DNA of 64,000 nucleotides, from contig CAVZVW010000009.1 of assembly GCA_963778845.1 (NCBI GenBank), positions 1-64,000 of the forward strand, read 5' to 3'. The first letter of the stretch is position 1. Each line of letters opens with the position of its first letter. This stretch comes from CAVZVW01 sp963778845 (GTDB lineage: Bacteria > Actinomycetota > Actinomycetes > Actinomycetales > Kineosporiaceae). The position numbers and the translations under genes were made by a program. Shown here piece after piece: positions 20,454 to 29,396 of the stretch. Under the pieces are notes generated by a model. The model made no database searches, had not been told where the DNA came from, and saw only the letters and a list, made by a program, of their open reading frames with translations.

Positions 20454-20700
20454 GAGCGCAGGAAACGGGCGGACCGGTCAGGGCAGACTGCCGCGAGCGC
20501 TGTTCTCGCGAGCGGGAAGAAGCGGCGAAGCGACCGCGGATTCCGGACTCCCCATCGGATGAGAACCGCGCTAACCTGTCGTGGCTGAGAGGCCGACATG
20601 GCGATCCAGAGGAACAGGCCGGTCAACGTGGCCGAGCGCGTCGCGAAGCGGCGCGACCGGCAGAGCGCCGCCGCGGAGACGGCTTGGCGGCGCGAGAGGT
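20454..20700 (+). other. Last alphaproteobacterial sequence and junction with the actinobacterial block
   Basis: After betC an ATG at 20598 opens MAIQRNRPVNVAERVAKRRD, reminiscent of the N terminus of DUF3018/MazE-like antitoxins. The frame then passes without a stop into DUF4012 sequence (from about RDNSARKAFLIVVARAVLDQ, near 20710). I infer that the join lies between about 20,640 and 20,710; no repeat or mobile element marks it. Confidence 0.45.
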
Positions 20701-21427
20701 TCCGCCTGCCCCGGACCGAGGCGCGCGCCAACGCCCGCGACAACTCGGCCCGCAAGGCCTTCCTGATCGTGGTGGCCCGAGCCGTGCTCGACCAGCTGCT
20801 CGGGCGCGGCGCGGGCTCCCCACGAGGCGTCCTGGACGCGCTCGCGCGCGCCGCGGGAGAGGCGGCTGCTCGTGAGCAGCCGCCACGAGGCTGAGCAGGC
20901 GCTGCTCGCCGAGACCCCAGTGGCCGGCACGGTGCTCGTCACGGCCGCCCCGTACGCGTTCGTCGTGGCCAACAACGCCGGCGGCAACAAGCTCGACTAC
21001 TACCTCGGACGAGAGGTGACGTACACGGCCGGGCCCTGCGGGCACCCTCGGCGTTCCTCCGAGGTCGTGGTCCGGCTGTCGAGCTGGCTCCTCCAGGTGG
21101 TCGGGGGCTGCCCGACTACGTCGCCGGGAGGCTGGACGGTCGTGCGGGACGGGGGACGAACCATGTGCTTGTCTCTCTCTACGCAACCAGCGGCGCACAG
21201 CTCACGGGGGCCGTGGCGGACGGGCGGCCCATCCTGGTGGCTGCCCAGAAGGAGCTGGCCACCCCGTCTACACCGCGGACGTCGAGGTCGCGCCCCAAGG
21301 GACCACGACGGCGACGTTCCGCCTCGACGAGCCCACCTCGGCGGGGTCAGCGGTAGTCCCCCTCCAGCCGCTCGTGAGGCCCGTCACGGCGCACAGTGCA
21401 GTCCCGGTGTGTGGCGTCGTGCCGTGA
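20701..21427 (+). pseudogene. DUF4012 protein, C-terminal fragment, frameshifted
   Basis: The C-terminal third of a DUF4012 family protein, homologous to the complete copy at 41297-43066. KAFLIVVARAVLDQLL, RLLVSSRHEAEQALLAETPV, then YAFVVANNAGGNKLDYYLGR match the full copy's AMAVVNNGAGNKLDAY region and GPC motif. After another shift come LPDYVAGRLDGRAGRG, LVSLYATSGAQLTGAVADGR and a C-terminal RLDEPTSAGSAVVPLQPLV. Frameshifts lie near 20868, 21040 and 21250. The N-terminal two-thirds are cut off at the block junction. DUF4012 proteins accompany actinobacterial exopolysaccharide loci and have no established biochemical role. The stop overlaps the start of the tyrosine phosphatase gene. Confidence 0.7.
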
Positions 21428-22059
21428 GCACCGCGACGAGTATGGGTGCCGTGAGAGTCCTGGTCGTGTGCACGGCCAACATCTGCCGATCCCCCTCGGC
21501 TGAGCAGCTGCTACGGGCGGCGTTGGTGCGCGGCGGCGTCCCTCCGACGGAGGTCGTCGTCGCGAGCGCGGCATGGAGGCGGGGAACGGGTGGGCTCGCT
21601 GCCCCCGGGCTCGCGGACTGCTGGCGGGCCACCTGGACGACCGCGAGGTGGTCGGCTGGGGCGGGCGGGTCGCGGCGGCTGTCGGCCGACCTGGTGCGCG
21701 GCGCGGACCTGGTGCTTGCGGCCGACCGAGGACACCGGGCCGCAGTGGCGCGGCTCGTGCCTGCCGCCCACGCCCGGCTGTTCACTCTTCGCCAGGCGGC
21801 TCGCCTCGCCGCGGTGCTCATCGGCGGCGACCTGCCGACCGCTGTCGCGCTGCCACCGGCAGGCGATGTCCGGGGTCGGCTTCGCTGGCTCGTCGACGAG
21901 CTGGACGCCGCCCGCGGGTCGGGTCCCTACCACCAGGACGACGACGTCCCGGACCCGCACGTCATCGGCGATGCGGCGCACGAGCCGGTGATGAGTCTGC
22001 TCGCGACCGCGGTGACGGACCTCGACGGGGCTGTTCGCGTTGTGCTCGATCACCGCTAA
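21424..22059 (+). CDS. Low-molecular-weight protein tyrosine phosphatase (Wzb-like), compensating frameshifts
   Basis: Predicted to dephosphorylate the tyrosine kinase encoded on the opposite strand at 22056-23694. The P-loop CTANICRSPSAEQLL gives the C-x5-R-S catalytic signature near the N terminus, and DDDVPDPHVIGDAAHEPV supplies the general-acid Asp. RRLSADLVRGADLVLAADRGH is typical of actinobacterial Wzb-like enzymes. Between about 21575 and 21660 the correct residues (GMEAGNGWARCPRARG) lie in another frame, so a pair of indels is present. The GTG at 21424 overlaps the DUF4012 stop; the ATG at 21442 is the alternative start. It ends tail-to-tail with wzc, overlapping by four bases. About 200 residues. 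Confidence 0.8.
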   Translation: MSTATSMGAVRVLVVCTANICRSPSAEQLLRAALVRGGVPPTEVVVASAAWRRGTGGLAAPGLADCWRATWTTARWSAGAGGSRRLSADLVRGADLVLAADRGHRAAVARLVPAAHARLFTLRQAARLAAVLIGGDLPTAVALPPAGDVRGRLRWLVDELDAARGSGPYHQDDDVPDPHVIGDAAHEPVMSLLATAVTDLDGAVRVVLDHR

Positions 22060-23694
22060 CCGGGCGACGTGTCGACGCCCCTCGGGTGTGACGAGGCGTC
22101 TTCCCTCACGCTCCCGCTCAGCCGGCAGGTGTTCAACCGCCTGCCGGGTCGCCGGTCGCGGGTCCGCAGGTGCTCCCCGAAGGTCGCCGTCGGTCCGGTT
22201 ACTCGAGGCACCGTTGCGCCCGCTCGCCTGGGGGGCCGCCGGGGGACCCAGCAGAGCGGCCATGTTGCCGACGGGTCGTCCACGTCGGAGTGCCGGCGCC
22301 CGCGGCCGTGGCCTCGGCCGCTCTTGCCCTCGCCGGGCCCGTGGCCGTACCCGTAGCCGTACCCGTAGCCGTAGCCTTGCGAGCCCGAACGCAGCGGCAC
22401 GAAGTTCAGCACGGTCCCGAGCAGCCGCGCGTTGACGGTGCTCGAGCATCTCGACGGCGCGCTGACCTGCTCGCGGGTCGTCTCTCCGTGCCGGGTGACC
22501 AGGATCGCGCCGTCACGGCCCGTGCAGCACCGCCGCGTCGGTGACCGGGAGCAGCGGCGGCGCGTCGAGGAGGACGGTGTCGAACCGGCTGTGAGCTCGT
22601 CGAGGAGCAGACGCCATGTTGCGTGGACCCGAGAAGCTCCGAAGGGTTCGGCGGCACCGGCCCGGAGGGGAGGACGTCGACCAACCTCGGTTCCAGGCGA
22701 TCAGGACGTCGTCGAGGCCGTGCTGCCCGGCGAGCACGTTCGTCAACCCGACGGCGTTCTCAACGCCGAGGTAGTCGGCGACTTCGGGCGCCGAAGGTCG
22801 GCCTCCACCAGAGCACACCCGCAAGCCCGGCCTGCCCCAGGGTGATCGGCCAGGTTGCAGGCGGTCGTGCTCTTGCCCTCGTGCGCCAGCGCAGAGGTGA
22901 TCACCACGCGGCGGGCGGGTTGTCGACATCGACGAACTGCAGGTTGGTCCGGATGACGCGGAAGGACTCGGATCGAACCGACCGGGGGTCCATGCCGGCA
23001 GCGGCTTCTTCTTCGCGTCGGGGTCGTAGGCGATGACTCCCAGGGGTGAGGTGCCCGTCGCCGCCTGCAGGTCGTCCGGGGTACGGATCGAGGTGTCGAG
23101 GGTCTCCCGGAGAAGGGCGTACCCGACTCCGAGCGCGAGCCCGAGCAGCACCCCCAGCGCGATGTTGATCTTCGGCTTCGGGGAGACCGGAACGGTCGGC
23201 ACGCCGGCCGGGTCGACGACGCTCACCTTCACCGGCGAGGTGCCGCCCGAGCGCGGAGTCTCCAGTGCCTCGATGGTCAGGCCGAACTGCACGGCGACGG
23301 CGTTGGAGACGCGTGCTGCCTCGACCGGAGACCGGCTCGTGACGCTGATGTTGACGAGCACGGTGTCGAGAGGGCTGCTGGCAGACACCTGTTGTGCAAG
23401 GGCGACCGACGTCGTGTTGAGGCCGAGATCCTTGATCACTGGGTCGAGCACCCGGGGGCTGCTGGCCATCTGGGTGTACGACTTCACCCGCTGCAGGGTG
23501 AACTGCGACCCGGACAGGATCTGGCCCGCGCTGGAGTCCTGGCTCGCGATCGCCACGAACATCTGGGTGCGCGCCTCGTACACCTTCGGCGTGAGCGCCG
23601 TCGCCAACGCGGCACCACCGATCGCCAGCAGAGCGATCGCCGTGATCGACATCCACCGCTTGCGCAGCACGCGCAGGTAGTCCCGCAGGCTCAC
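22056..23694 (-). CDS. wzc: Polysaccharide copolymerase / BY-kinase (Wzz domain fused to tyrosine autokinase), frameshifted
   Basis: Controls polymer length and export in Wzx/Wzy systems. The GTG at 23694 begins MSLRDYLRVLRKRWMSITAI. TM1 (ITAIALLAIGGAALATAL) and TM2 (INIALGVLLGLALGVGYALL) flank a Wzz periplasmic region. The kinase shows a Walker A (SALAHEGKSTTACNLA, about 22870, in a shifted frame) and a Walker A'/B-like FDTVLLDAPPLLPVTDAAVL (about 22560). A GYGYGYGYGYG tyrosine ladder (about 22340-22375) probably serves as the autophosphorylation tail, followed by a long Arg/Pro-rich extension. Frame changes occur near 22960, 22820, 22650 and 22510. In actinobacteria copolymerase and kinase are often one chain, as here. 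Downstream of fcl by 88 bases on the same strand. Confidence 0.85.
22341..22376 (-). repeat. Hexanucleotide repeat encoding the Gly-Tyr ladder of Wzc
   Basis: Five GG(C/G)TAC hexamers in a row on the minus strand encode alternating Gly and Tyr. The run could expand or contract by slippage, changing the number of phosphorylatable tyrosines in multiples of one Gly-Tyr pair without changing frame. Confidence 0.65.
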
Positions 23695-23782
23695 CCGAGT
23701 TCCGTCTCTCTGTCGTCGTCCCTGGTGTCTGATCGCTGTCGGTTTGCCGGGCTCCACCACAAGGGTAGGGGACCGGCGGGCG

Positions 23783-24739
23783 TCAACTCAGGACGTTCGC
23801 CTCCCGGTACCAGGCGTACGTCGCGCTGATGCCGTCGTCCAGGGAGATGGACGGCGTCCACCCGAGCCCGGTCAGTCGGGTGACGTCCAGCAGCTTGCGC
23901 GGGGTGCCGTCGGGCTTGGTGCGGTCCCAGGTGATCCGTCCGTCGTACCCGACGACGGATGCCACGAGGCGGGCCAGTTCGCGGATCTCGACGTCGGTGC
24001 CGGTGCCGACGTTGACGGGCGCGGCGTCGTCGTAGCTCTCGAGCAGGTGCAGGCACCGCGGCGGCGAGGTCGTCGACGTGCAGGAACTCCCGGCGCGGCG
24101 CGCCGGTACCCCAGAGGGTGACCGACGGCCGAGCCCGACTCTCGGGCCTCGTGGAACCGCCGGATCAGGGCGGGCAGCACGTGCGAGGTCTGCAGGTCGA
24201 AGTTGTCACCCGGGCCGTAGAGGTTCGTCGGCATGGCCGAGATCCACTGGCGCCCGTACTGCGTGCGGTAGGCCTGCACCTGGAGCACACCGGCGATCTT
24301 CGCGATCGCGTAGGCCTGGTTGCGTGGGTTCGAGCGGCCCGGTGAGCAGCGAGTCCTCGCGGATCGGCTGAGGAGCGAACTTCGGGTAGATGCACGACGA
24401 CCCGAGGAAGAGCAGGCGCTCCACGCCCGCCCGGTGGGCGCCGTCGAGCACGTTGGCCTGGATGCGCACGTTGTCGGACAGGAACTCGACCGGCTGGGTG
24501 GCGTTGGCGAGGATCCCACCGACCTTGGCTGCGGCCAGAACGACGACGTGCGGGCGGGTCTCGTCGAGGAAGGCGAACGTCGCGGGTCGGTCGCGCAGGT
24601 CGAGCTCGGTCGAGGTCTGGCCTACCAGGTCGGTGAAGCCGTCGGCCTCGAACCGGCGCCAGAGCGCCGACCCGACCAGCCCGCGGTGGCCTGCTATGTA
24701 GACGCGGGCGTCACGCGGGAGCGGCTGCGCCCGGGGCAT
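23783..24739 (-). CDS. fcl: GDP-L-fucose synthase, frameshifted
   Basis: Short-chain dehydrogenase/reductase that epimerises and reduces GDP-4-keto-6-deoxy-D-mannose to GDP-L-fucose with NADPH. The ATG at 24739 begins MPRAQPLPRDARVYIAGHRG, with the Rossmann motif AGHRGLVGSAL. AAKVGGILANATQPVEFLSD is diagnostic. The catalytic Ser lies in FLGSSCIYPKFAPQPIRED; the Tyr and Lys are in AYAIAKIAG after a frameshift near 24330. MPTNLYGPGDNFDLQTSHVL and a C-terminal DDGISATYAWYREANVLS complete it. Further shifts lie near 24140, 24050 and 23965. About 318 codons, the normal length. It works after Gmd, encoded on the plus strand at 26900-27895, and precedes wzc on the same strand. Confidence 0.88.
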
Positions 24740-25107
24740 GGCCCCCCCTCGCACGACGCGGCAGGGCGGCTACACGCCCCGCCTGGAGGCACTATCGTAG
24801 TGCTCACAGTCAGGTGGTCACTGTTGACACACAGTGGTCTGGCTTGACAGGCCTACAGGGGGCACGGAGGGGAGTGCGTTGGAGGATCAAGGAGTCCGTC
24901 GGTATGTGGCAGGGCGCGGCCTCGCCGGCCTGCTCCTCGGCAAGGGCCGCGCCCGAGGACACACGTCAGTGACTCGTCTACCAGCCGCATCGGATCTGAG
25001 GTCAACGTCCTCGTGGCTCTATCGGGGCGAGCAGATGCTCCCTTCTCCAGGCTTGGCCTAGACCCCGTGGCGAGCCGAGACCACGTTGTGGCTCCGTAGG
25101 GAGGGTC
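24740..25107. other. Divergent regulatory region between fcl-wzc and wzy
   Basis: About 370 bases with no gene. It separates the minus-strand fcl-wzc pair from the plus-strand polymerase cluster, so it should contain both promoters. It holds two palindromes (24790-24802, 24819-24836) and two TTGACA hexamers (24824-24829, 24844-24849), and visibly lower G+C begins here. Confidence 0.55.
24790..24836. promoter_or_regulatory. Paired palindromes with CACT...AGTG ends, possible operator
   Basis: CACTATCGTAGTG (24790-24802) is a 5-base dyad with a 3-base centre. CACTGT-TGACAC-ACAGTG (24819-24836) is a 6-base dyad that encloses a TTGACA hexamer. The shared CACT/AGTG ends, 29 bases apart (near three helical turns), suggest two sites for one regulator in the divergent promoter region. 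Confidence 0.4.
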
Positions 25108-26514
25108 ATGGCTATCGCCGTTAGAGATGCTCGACTCTTCGGGATCGTTGCCGCGACAGCCGCCATGGCGGGAGCCCTCGTAGTCTACCGTCCGGCCTTT
25201 GGGATTGCCTTGGGGATCGGCGCACCTCTGCTCGTCCTCTTGGTCGCTGAATCGCGTGCACGCCTTGCCGCGGTTGTCGTCGGAGCGCTCCTTGCCTTTG
25301 CATCATCCTCGAGTGAACCCAAGTACGTCTACCTCGCTGTCACCGCTCTTTGCTTCGGTGTGTCGGCCGCACAACTTGCCAGGCGTGGAGACGCCGTCTC
25401 CAGAGCATTTCGGCCCTTGTTGGGTGCAGGGTCAGCCGTAGTGGTAGTCCTCTTGATGTCCGGGTTTGTAGCGCACGCAAATGGCTTGGGTTTGAAACAC
25501 TGGGCGCAGGACATCTTGTCGTACGTTCTGCTCGTGGCTCTCCCGGTAGTCGGCCTGGACGCCGCCAAAGATCTACCAACGCATGTGTCTAGTCGGTTGA
25601 TAGGCGTCCTAGGAATAGTCGCTGCGGCCGCGTTTGCCTTGCATTGGCTCGATAGTCGGGGAGTTTCCAGGCTCGGAGCCGGTGGACTGGTGTTGGCAAC
25701 GGATACTCTGGCCATGCTTGGCTTCGCCCACGCCGTGGTGCAGACGACAACGCATTCTCGCGCTGTGGTATGGGGGCTTGTGGCGCTATTCATTGCCACC
25801 GCGTTGCTTGTCAATGGCACGCGAACAAACATCTTGATGATGGTCGCATTCCTCGGAGCCCTAGGCACCACGCGTAAGGCGCGAGCTCCGATCGGAAGAA
25901 TTCTGGGAACGATGGCAGCCGTAGGCGCGGCTGCCATTTGCCTGGTCCCGCTCGTCGCTGATTACGTTGTGCGTGACCCGAACTTCCTTGCTAAACGAGT
26001 GGCGGCTCTCACGTCGGTGCTGGCCGGTACGGATCAAAGCTACCTCAGTCGACTACAGTCCTACGACATGGCCCACAACAGATTTCAAGAACACCCATGG
26101 TTCGGAGGCGGCCCGGGCTATGAGTACCGTCCCGGCTTCATTTCACTGGATACGCCATGGATCCTTCCGGCGAAGTTCGGAGTAATCGGAAGCGTCGTCT
26201 TCGTGGCATTCTTTGCTGCAATCGTAGTTTCGGTGCGTAATACAAGACTGATTGCGGGCTACCAATCGATTCATACGACAGCACGAGCCTGGGTCTTTGT
26301 CCTGATCGCGTTTACCCCCTTCTTTCCTTGGTGGGAGGACAAGGGAACCGCGCTCGGGCTCGCAGTAGTTCTTGCCGCCATGGCGCGGGCTGCGTCTGAT
26401 AAGGAGTCGCCACCACCACGGGCGCCGGATTGCGCGCCACTGACCCAACCAATGCTGGATCTCGTTCGGCAGCCTCCACTTGCGCAACCGCAGCCAGGGT
26501 ACGAGTCGGGATGA
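25108..26514 (+). CDS. Wzy-like polymerase / O-antigen ligase family membrane protein
   Basis: Intact 468-residue polytopic membrane protein with about eleven hydrophobic segments, for example LFGIVAATAAMAGALVVYRP, AVVVVLLMSGFVAHANGL and VVWGLVALFIATALLVNGTR. A large extracytoplasmic loop (about residues 285-345) contains LSRLQSYDMAHNRFQEHPWF followed by a GGGPG sequence; this RxxxW...HPxxGxG pattern is typical of the Wzy/WaaL superfamily. It would polymerise lipid-linked repeat units on the outer face. The ATG at 25108 follows a GTAGGGAGGG ribosome-binding site. The C terminus is proline-rich. Base composition is lower in G+C than the chromosome genes to the right. Confidence 0.78.
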   Translation: MAIAVRDARLFGIVAATAAMAGALVVYRPAFGIALGIGAPLLVLLVAESRARLAAVVVGALLAFASSSSEPKYVYLAVTALCFGVSAAQLARRGDAVSRAFRPLLGAGSAVVVVLLMSGFVAHANGLGLKHWAQDILSYVLLVALPVVGLDAAKDLPTHVSSRLIGVLGIVAAAAFALHWLDSRGVSRLGAGGLVLATDTLAMLGFAHAVVQTTTHSRAVVWGLVALFIATALLVNGTRTNILMMVAFLGALGTTRKARAPIGRILGTMAAVGAAAICLVPLVADYVVRDPNFLAKRVAALTSVLAGTDQSYLSRLQSYDMAHNRFQEHPWFGGGPGYEYRPGFISLDTPWILPAKFGVIGSVVFVAFFAAIVVSVRNTRLIAGYQSIHTTARAWVFVLIAFTPFFPWWEDKGTALGLAVVLAAMARAASDKESPPPRAPDCAPLTQPMLDLVRQPPLAQPQPGYESG

Positions 26515-26899
26515 GTCGCGCGTGTGACTTCGCTCAGCCAAGGAGCACCCACCACCGACACGCACGGTGTTCGCGCGCGCCGGCCACAGGTCGGATGGGG
26601 TGCGCTCACCCGCACAAGATCCCCGCCCAACCTCTCGTTAGACACCGACCCCCGGTCGGGAAGCTGTCCGTGCGTGAGCACCGGCGCATCCGACCCATCC
26701 CAAGGCCGCCAACCCCCCGCGCTTCTTCCCGTTCAACGACAGCAGCGAGAAGCGGAGGCGCGTTGGCGAAGGATCCCCGGCCCCGCCGAGCCCAGTCAAG
26801 ATCGGACACCGCTAAAGTGGTGCTTACGCTCCGGGCCGGAGCGCTAACTGAGAGTGCCACCCGAGCAACCGGGTGGGTGTAGGCGGAGGGCCGACGCAG
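26515..26899. other. Intergenic upstream of gmd
   Basis: About 385 bases without a recognisable gene on either strand. A small hairpin (CGCTCC-GGGCC-GGAGCG) lies at 26827-26843, about 60 bases before the gmd start, together with a TAAAGT -10-like hexamer at about 26813. Both are weak candidates for gmd control. Confidence 0.4.
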
Positions 26900-27895
26900 T
26901 TGGACGGTAAGCGAGCCTTGATCACCGGGATCACAGGCCAGGACGGCTCATACCTTGCGGAGCTTCTCCTCGACAAGGGGTACGAGGTCCACGGCCTCAT
27001 CAGGCGGTCCAGCAACTTCAATACCGGGCGTATCGATCATCTCTATCGAGACCCGCACGAAGAGGGCACCCGCCTGTTCCTTCACTACGGTGACTTGTCC
27101 GACGGCTCCCGGCTGGTGACGCTGCTCGCCAGGATCGCACCGGACGAGGTCTACCATTTAGCCGCACAATCCCATGTCAGGGTATCATTCGACGAACCGG
27201 AGTATACGGGGGACACTACGGGGCTCGGCACGACGCGACTCCTCGAGGCGATCCGGATGACCAGCCTGCCGATCCGCTTCTACCAAGCCTCGAGTTCCGA
27301 GATGTTTGGGGCCACCCCCCCGCCCCAGAGCGAGGACAGCCCGTTTCACCCGAGGTCGCCATACGGGGTTTCGAAGGTTTACGGTTACTGGACCGCACGC
27401 AACTACCGAGAGGCGTACGGACTATTTGCCGTTAACGGGATTCTCTTCAACCACGAATCGCCTCGTCGTGGCGCCACGTTTGTGACGCGAAAGATTACTC
27501 AGGCCGTCGCGCGTATCGCCGCGGGTGAGCAGCGGGTGCTCTACCTCGGCAACTTGGAGGCGGTCAGGGACTGGGGCTATGCACCAGAGTATGTCGAGGG
27601 AATGTGGCGTATGCTTCAGCGCGACACACCAGAGGACTTCGTGCTTGCCACCGGTGCCGCCTACACGGTACGCGACTTCGCAGACTTTGCATTTTCGCAC
27701 GCAGGCTTGGATTGGGAGAAGTACGTGCGACTCGACGAGAGGTACCTTCGGCCCACCGAAGTGGACGCACTCATCGGCGATGCCCGCAAGGCCCAGGAAG
27801 TCCTAGGATGGACGGCGCAGACTCGGGCGCCCGAACTGGCCCGTGTGATGGTCGACGCTGACGTCAGCAACCTCTCACTGCGGCTCAGGCTGTGA
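26900..27895 (+). CDS. gmd: GDP-mannose 4,6-dehydratase
   Basis: Converts GDP-D-mannose to GDP-4-keto-6-deoxy-D-mannose, the first step to GDP-L-fucose. Rossmann motif ALITGITGQDGSYLAELLLD, LIRRSSNFNTGRIDHLY, then YGDLSDGSRL, AAQSHVRVSFDEPEYTGD, catalytic Thr/Ser region QASSSEMFGA, YGVSKVYGYW with the Tyr and Lys, and LFNHESPRRGATFVTRKITQ. The end, YLRPTEVDALIGDARKAQE, is also characteristic. I prefer the TTG at 26900, which has GGAGGG nine bases upstream and gives the usual short N terminus; a GTG at 26873 would add nine residues. About 331 residues, intact. Its product is finished by Fcl, encoded divergently at 23783-24739. Confidence 0.93.
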   Translation: MDGKRALITGITGQDGSYLAELLLDKGYEVHGLIRRSSNFNTGRIDHLYRDPHEEGTRLFLHYGDLSDGSRLVTLLARIAPDEVYHLAAQSHVRVSFDEPEYTGDTTGLGTTRLLEAIRMTSLPIRFYQASSSEMFGATPPPQSEDSPFHPRSPYGVSKVYGYWTARNYREAYGLFAVNGILFNHESPRRGATFVTRKITQAVARIAAGEQRVLYLGNLEAVRDWGYAPEYVEGMWRMLQRDTPEDFVLATGAAYTVRDFADFAFSHAGLDWEKYVRLDERYLRPTEVDALIGDARKAQEVLGWTAQTRAPELARVMVDADVSNLSLRLRL

Positions 27896-28113
27896 CGGGT
27901 CATCATGGTCACTTTGCCGGGGACCTCCGGGTTCGATACCGAGGCTGAAGCCAAGGCCGGCCCAGCGAGGAGAGGCCTGGATCATCGTCGAAGTAGGGGA
28001 TTGGAACTCCCGGAGGCTTGTGCATATCTCGAAAGCGGGCGATCTGCGCGAGCTCGGTCCAGGGCGGATCTCCGTTGACGGACGTTTCCCCGGGTTCCCG
28101 GTCGCCTGCCTCG

Positions 28114-29391
28114 ATGGCATCACGGACCATGACGGCCCGAATGGCTACTTTGCCTGTGCAAGCGGTGGCAACAGCGGCCACCATCTTTCTGACGATCAAC
28201 TCCGTCGGGGTCGATGACTACGCCACCATCGGGCTCATTGTCGGCCTGCAAGCCCTCTTCGGATTCTTGAACTTGGGCACGTCCGCATCGCTTGCCAACG
28301 CCGCCGGCGAGTCGCTCGTCTGCGGCAACCAGCGGCTTTTCGCGGTGCTAGTTACCGCAACGAGGGTCATCGGGCTGATGGGGGTGACCTTGATCCTCTC
28401 GTCGGTGGCGGTTGCAGCCCTGGGCCTGTGGCCAACGCTCCTGGGTGGCGGTGACCCTCAACTGCTCACCGTGGGTGCGCTCATGGTCGTGGTCAGCGTC
28501 GCCCTCCTTCAAGTCTTCGGACAGGGCCTAGCCATCCTCATGAACACAGGGCGCTGGCTGCTCGCGACGCTCGCGACGACCGCCGCGAGCGTGGTGAGTC
28601 TGATTCTGGTAGGTATCTCGAGCATCACCCACGCTGCTCCCCTTGCATTCGTAGCGAGCGCCTTCGGTGGTCAATTGGTCGTAGCCGTTGTATGTGCGTT
28701 GCTTGCGGCGCGAGTCGTGGGGATCTCGCTGCGAAGGTTGAGCCTGGCTGTTCTGGAGCGTGGCTATGTGGGTGCGCGGCTCGGCCACGAAGCCCGGCCT
28801 GCGCTAGTGATGTGGCTCATGCTCCCTATCGCGTACCAGACGGATCGCCTACTTCTCAGCCACCTTTCTACACCCGACCAGCTTGCTGCCTATAACGTGA
28901 GTTCCCAGTTCTTCACGGCGCTCTTCAGCATCGTGGCCGCGGGATCGGCTGTCTTGTGGGGCGTCTTCTCGCGCGCCCGGGCCGAAGAGGCACTTCCATC
29001 GGCCGCCGGCTTCGTCCGGCTTACGCTGGGCTTCACAAGTGTGGGAATTGTGCTAGCCCTTGGATATGTGCTGACAACGCCGTGGGTTGTCGGGCTAATA
29101 ACGGGACGACGCGTGACGGTGTCGATTTGGCTGGCGGTTGCCTTCGGGATGCTCCTTGTTGCGCAGTCCTTCCATCAGCCCAGCGCAATGATCCAAACGG
29201 ATCCTGCTGGCCTGCGCTTCAACGCTATTGCCGTGTCTGTCATGGCCGTGGCCAATCTCGGACTCGGCCTCCTTCTTACAAGGAGTCTGGGTGCCGTTGG
29301 ACCCGTGGCGGCTTCTGTCATGTCGATGACGGTGGCCCTGGCCTTGCCGTCGTTCGTTCGGGCCCGTGGGATTCTTGGGAAGAGTGGGTAG
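28114..29391 (+). CDS. Wzx-like oligosaccharide flippase (MATE/MOP superfamily)
   Basis: Polytopic membrane protein with about twelve hydrophobic segments: MATLPVQAVATAATIFLTI at the N terminus, then LIVGLQALFGFLNLGTSASL, a central PLAFVASAFGGQLVVAVVCA and VMWLMLPIAYQTDRLLLSHL, the last typical of polysaccharide exporters. It would flip undecaprenyl-linked repeats across the membrane for the polymerase. The start is uncertain: the open frame reaches 28018, but residues before MASRTMTARM (28114) look non-membrane and unlike the family. About 425 residues from 28114, and intact. The FkbM gene begins six bases after its stop. Confidence 0.8.
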   Translation: MASRTMTARMATLPVQAVATAATIFLTINSVGVDDYATIGLIVGLQALFGFLNLGTSASLANAAGESLVCGNQRLFAVLVTATRVIGLMGVTLILSSVAVAALGLWPTLLGGGDPQLLTVGALMVVVSVALLQVFGQGLAILMNTGRWLLATLATTAASVVSLILVGISSITHAAPLAFVASAFGGQLVVAVVCALLAARVVGISLRRLSLAVLERGYVGARLGHEARPALVMWLMLPIAYQTDRLLLSHLSTPDQLAAYNVSSQFFTALFSIVAAGSAVLWGVFSRARAEEALPSAAGFVRLTLGFTSVGIVLALGYVLTTPWVVGLITGRRVTVSIWLAVAFGMLLVAQSFHQPSAMIQTDPAGLRFNAIAVSVMAVANLGLGLLLTRSLGAVGPVAASVMSMTVALALPSFVRARGILGKSG

Positions 29392-29396
29392 CGGCG

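Noticed and set aside
20598..20894. A complete small gene starting MAIQRNRPVNVAERV
   Set aside because: Its first 20 residues look like a DUF3018/MazE-type antitoxin, but the rest is DUF4012 sequence in frame, so it is a junction artefact and not a toxin-antitoxin gene.
22060..22440. A separate gene in the Arg/Pro-rich region downstream of the Wzc tyrosine ladder
   Set aside because: On the minus strand it is in frame with the ladder and ends at 22056, so it is best treated as the tail of Wzc. Plus-strand frames there have no start signals or domains.
28018..28113. Longer N terminus for the Wzx-like protein from the TTG at 28018
   Set aside because: The GGAGG lies only one base before that TTG, and the added residues are hydrophilic and unlike flippase starts.
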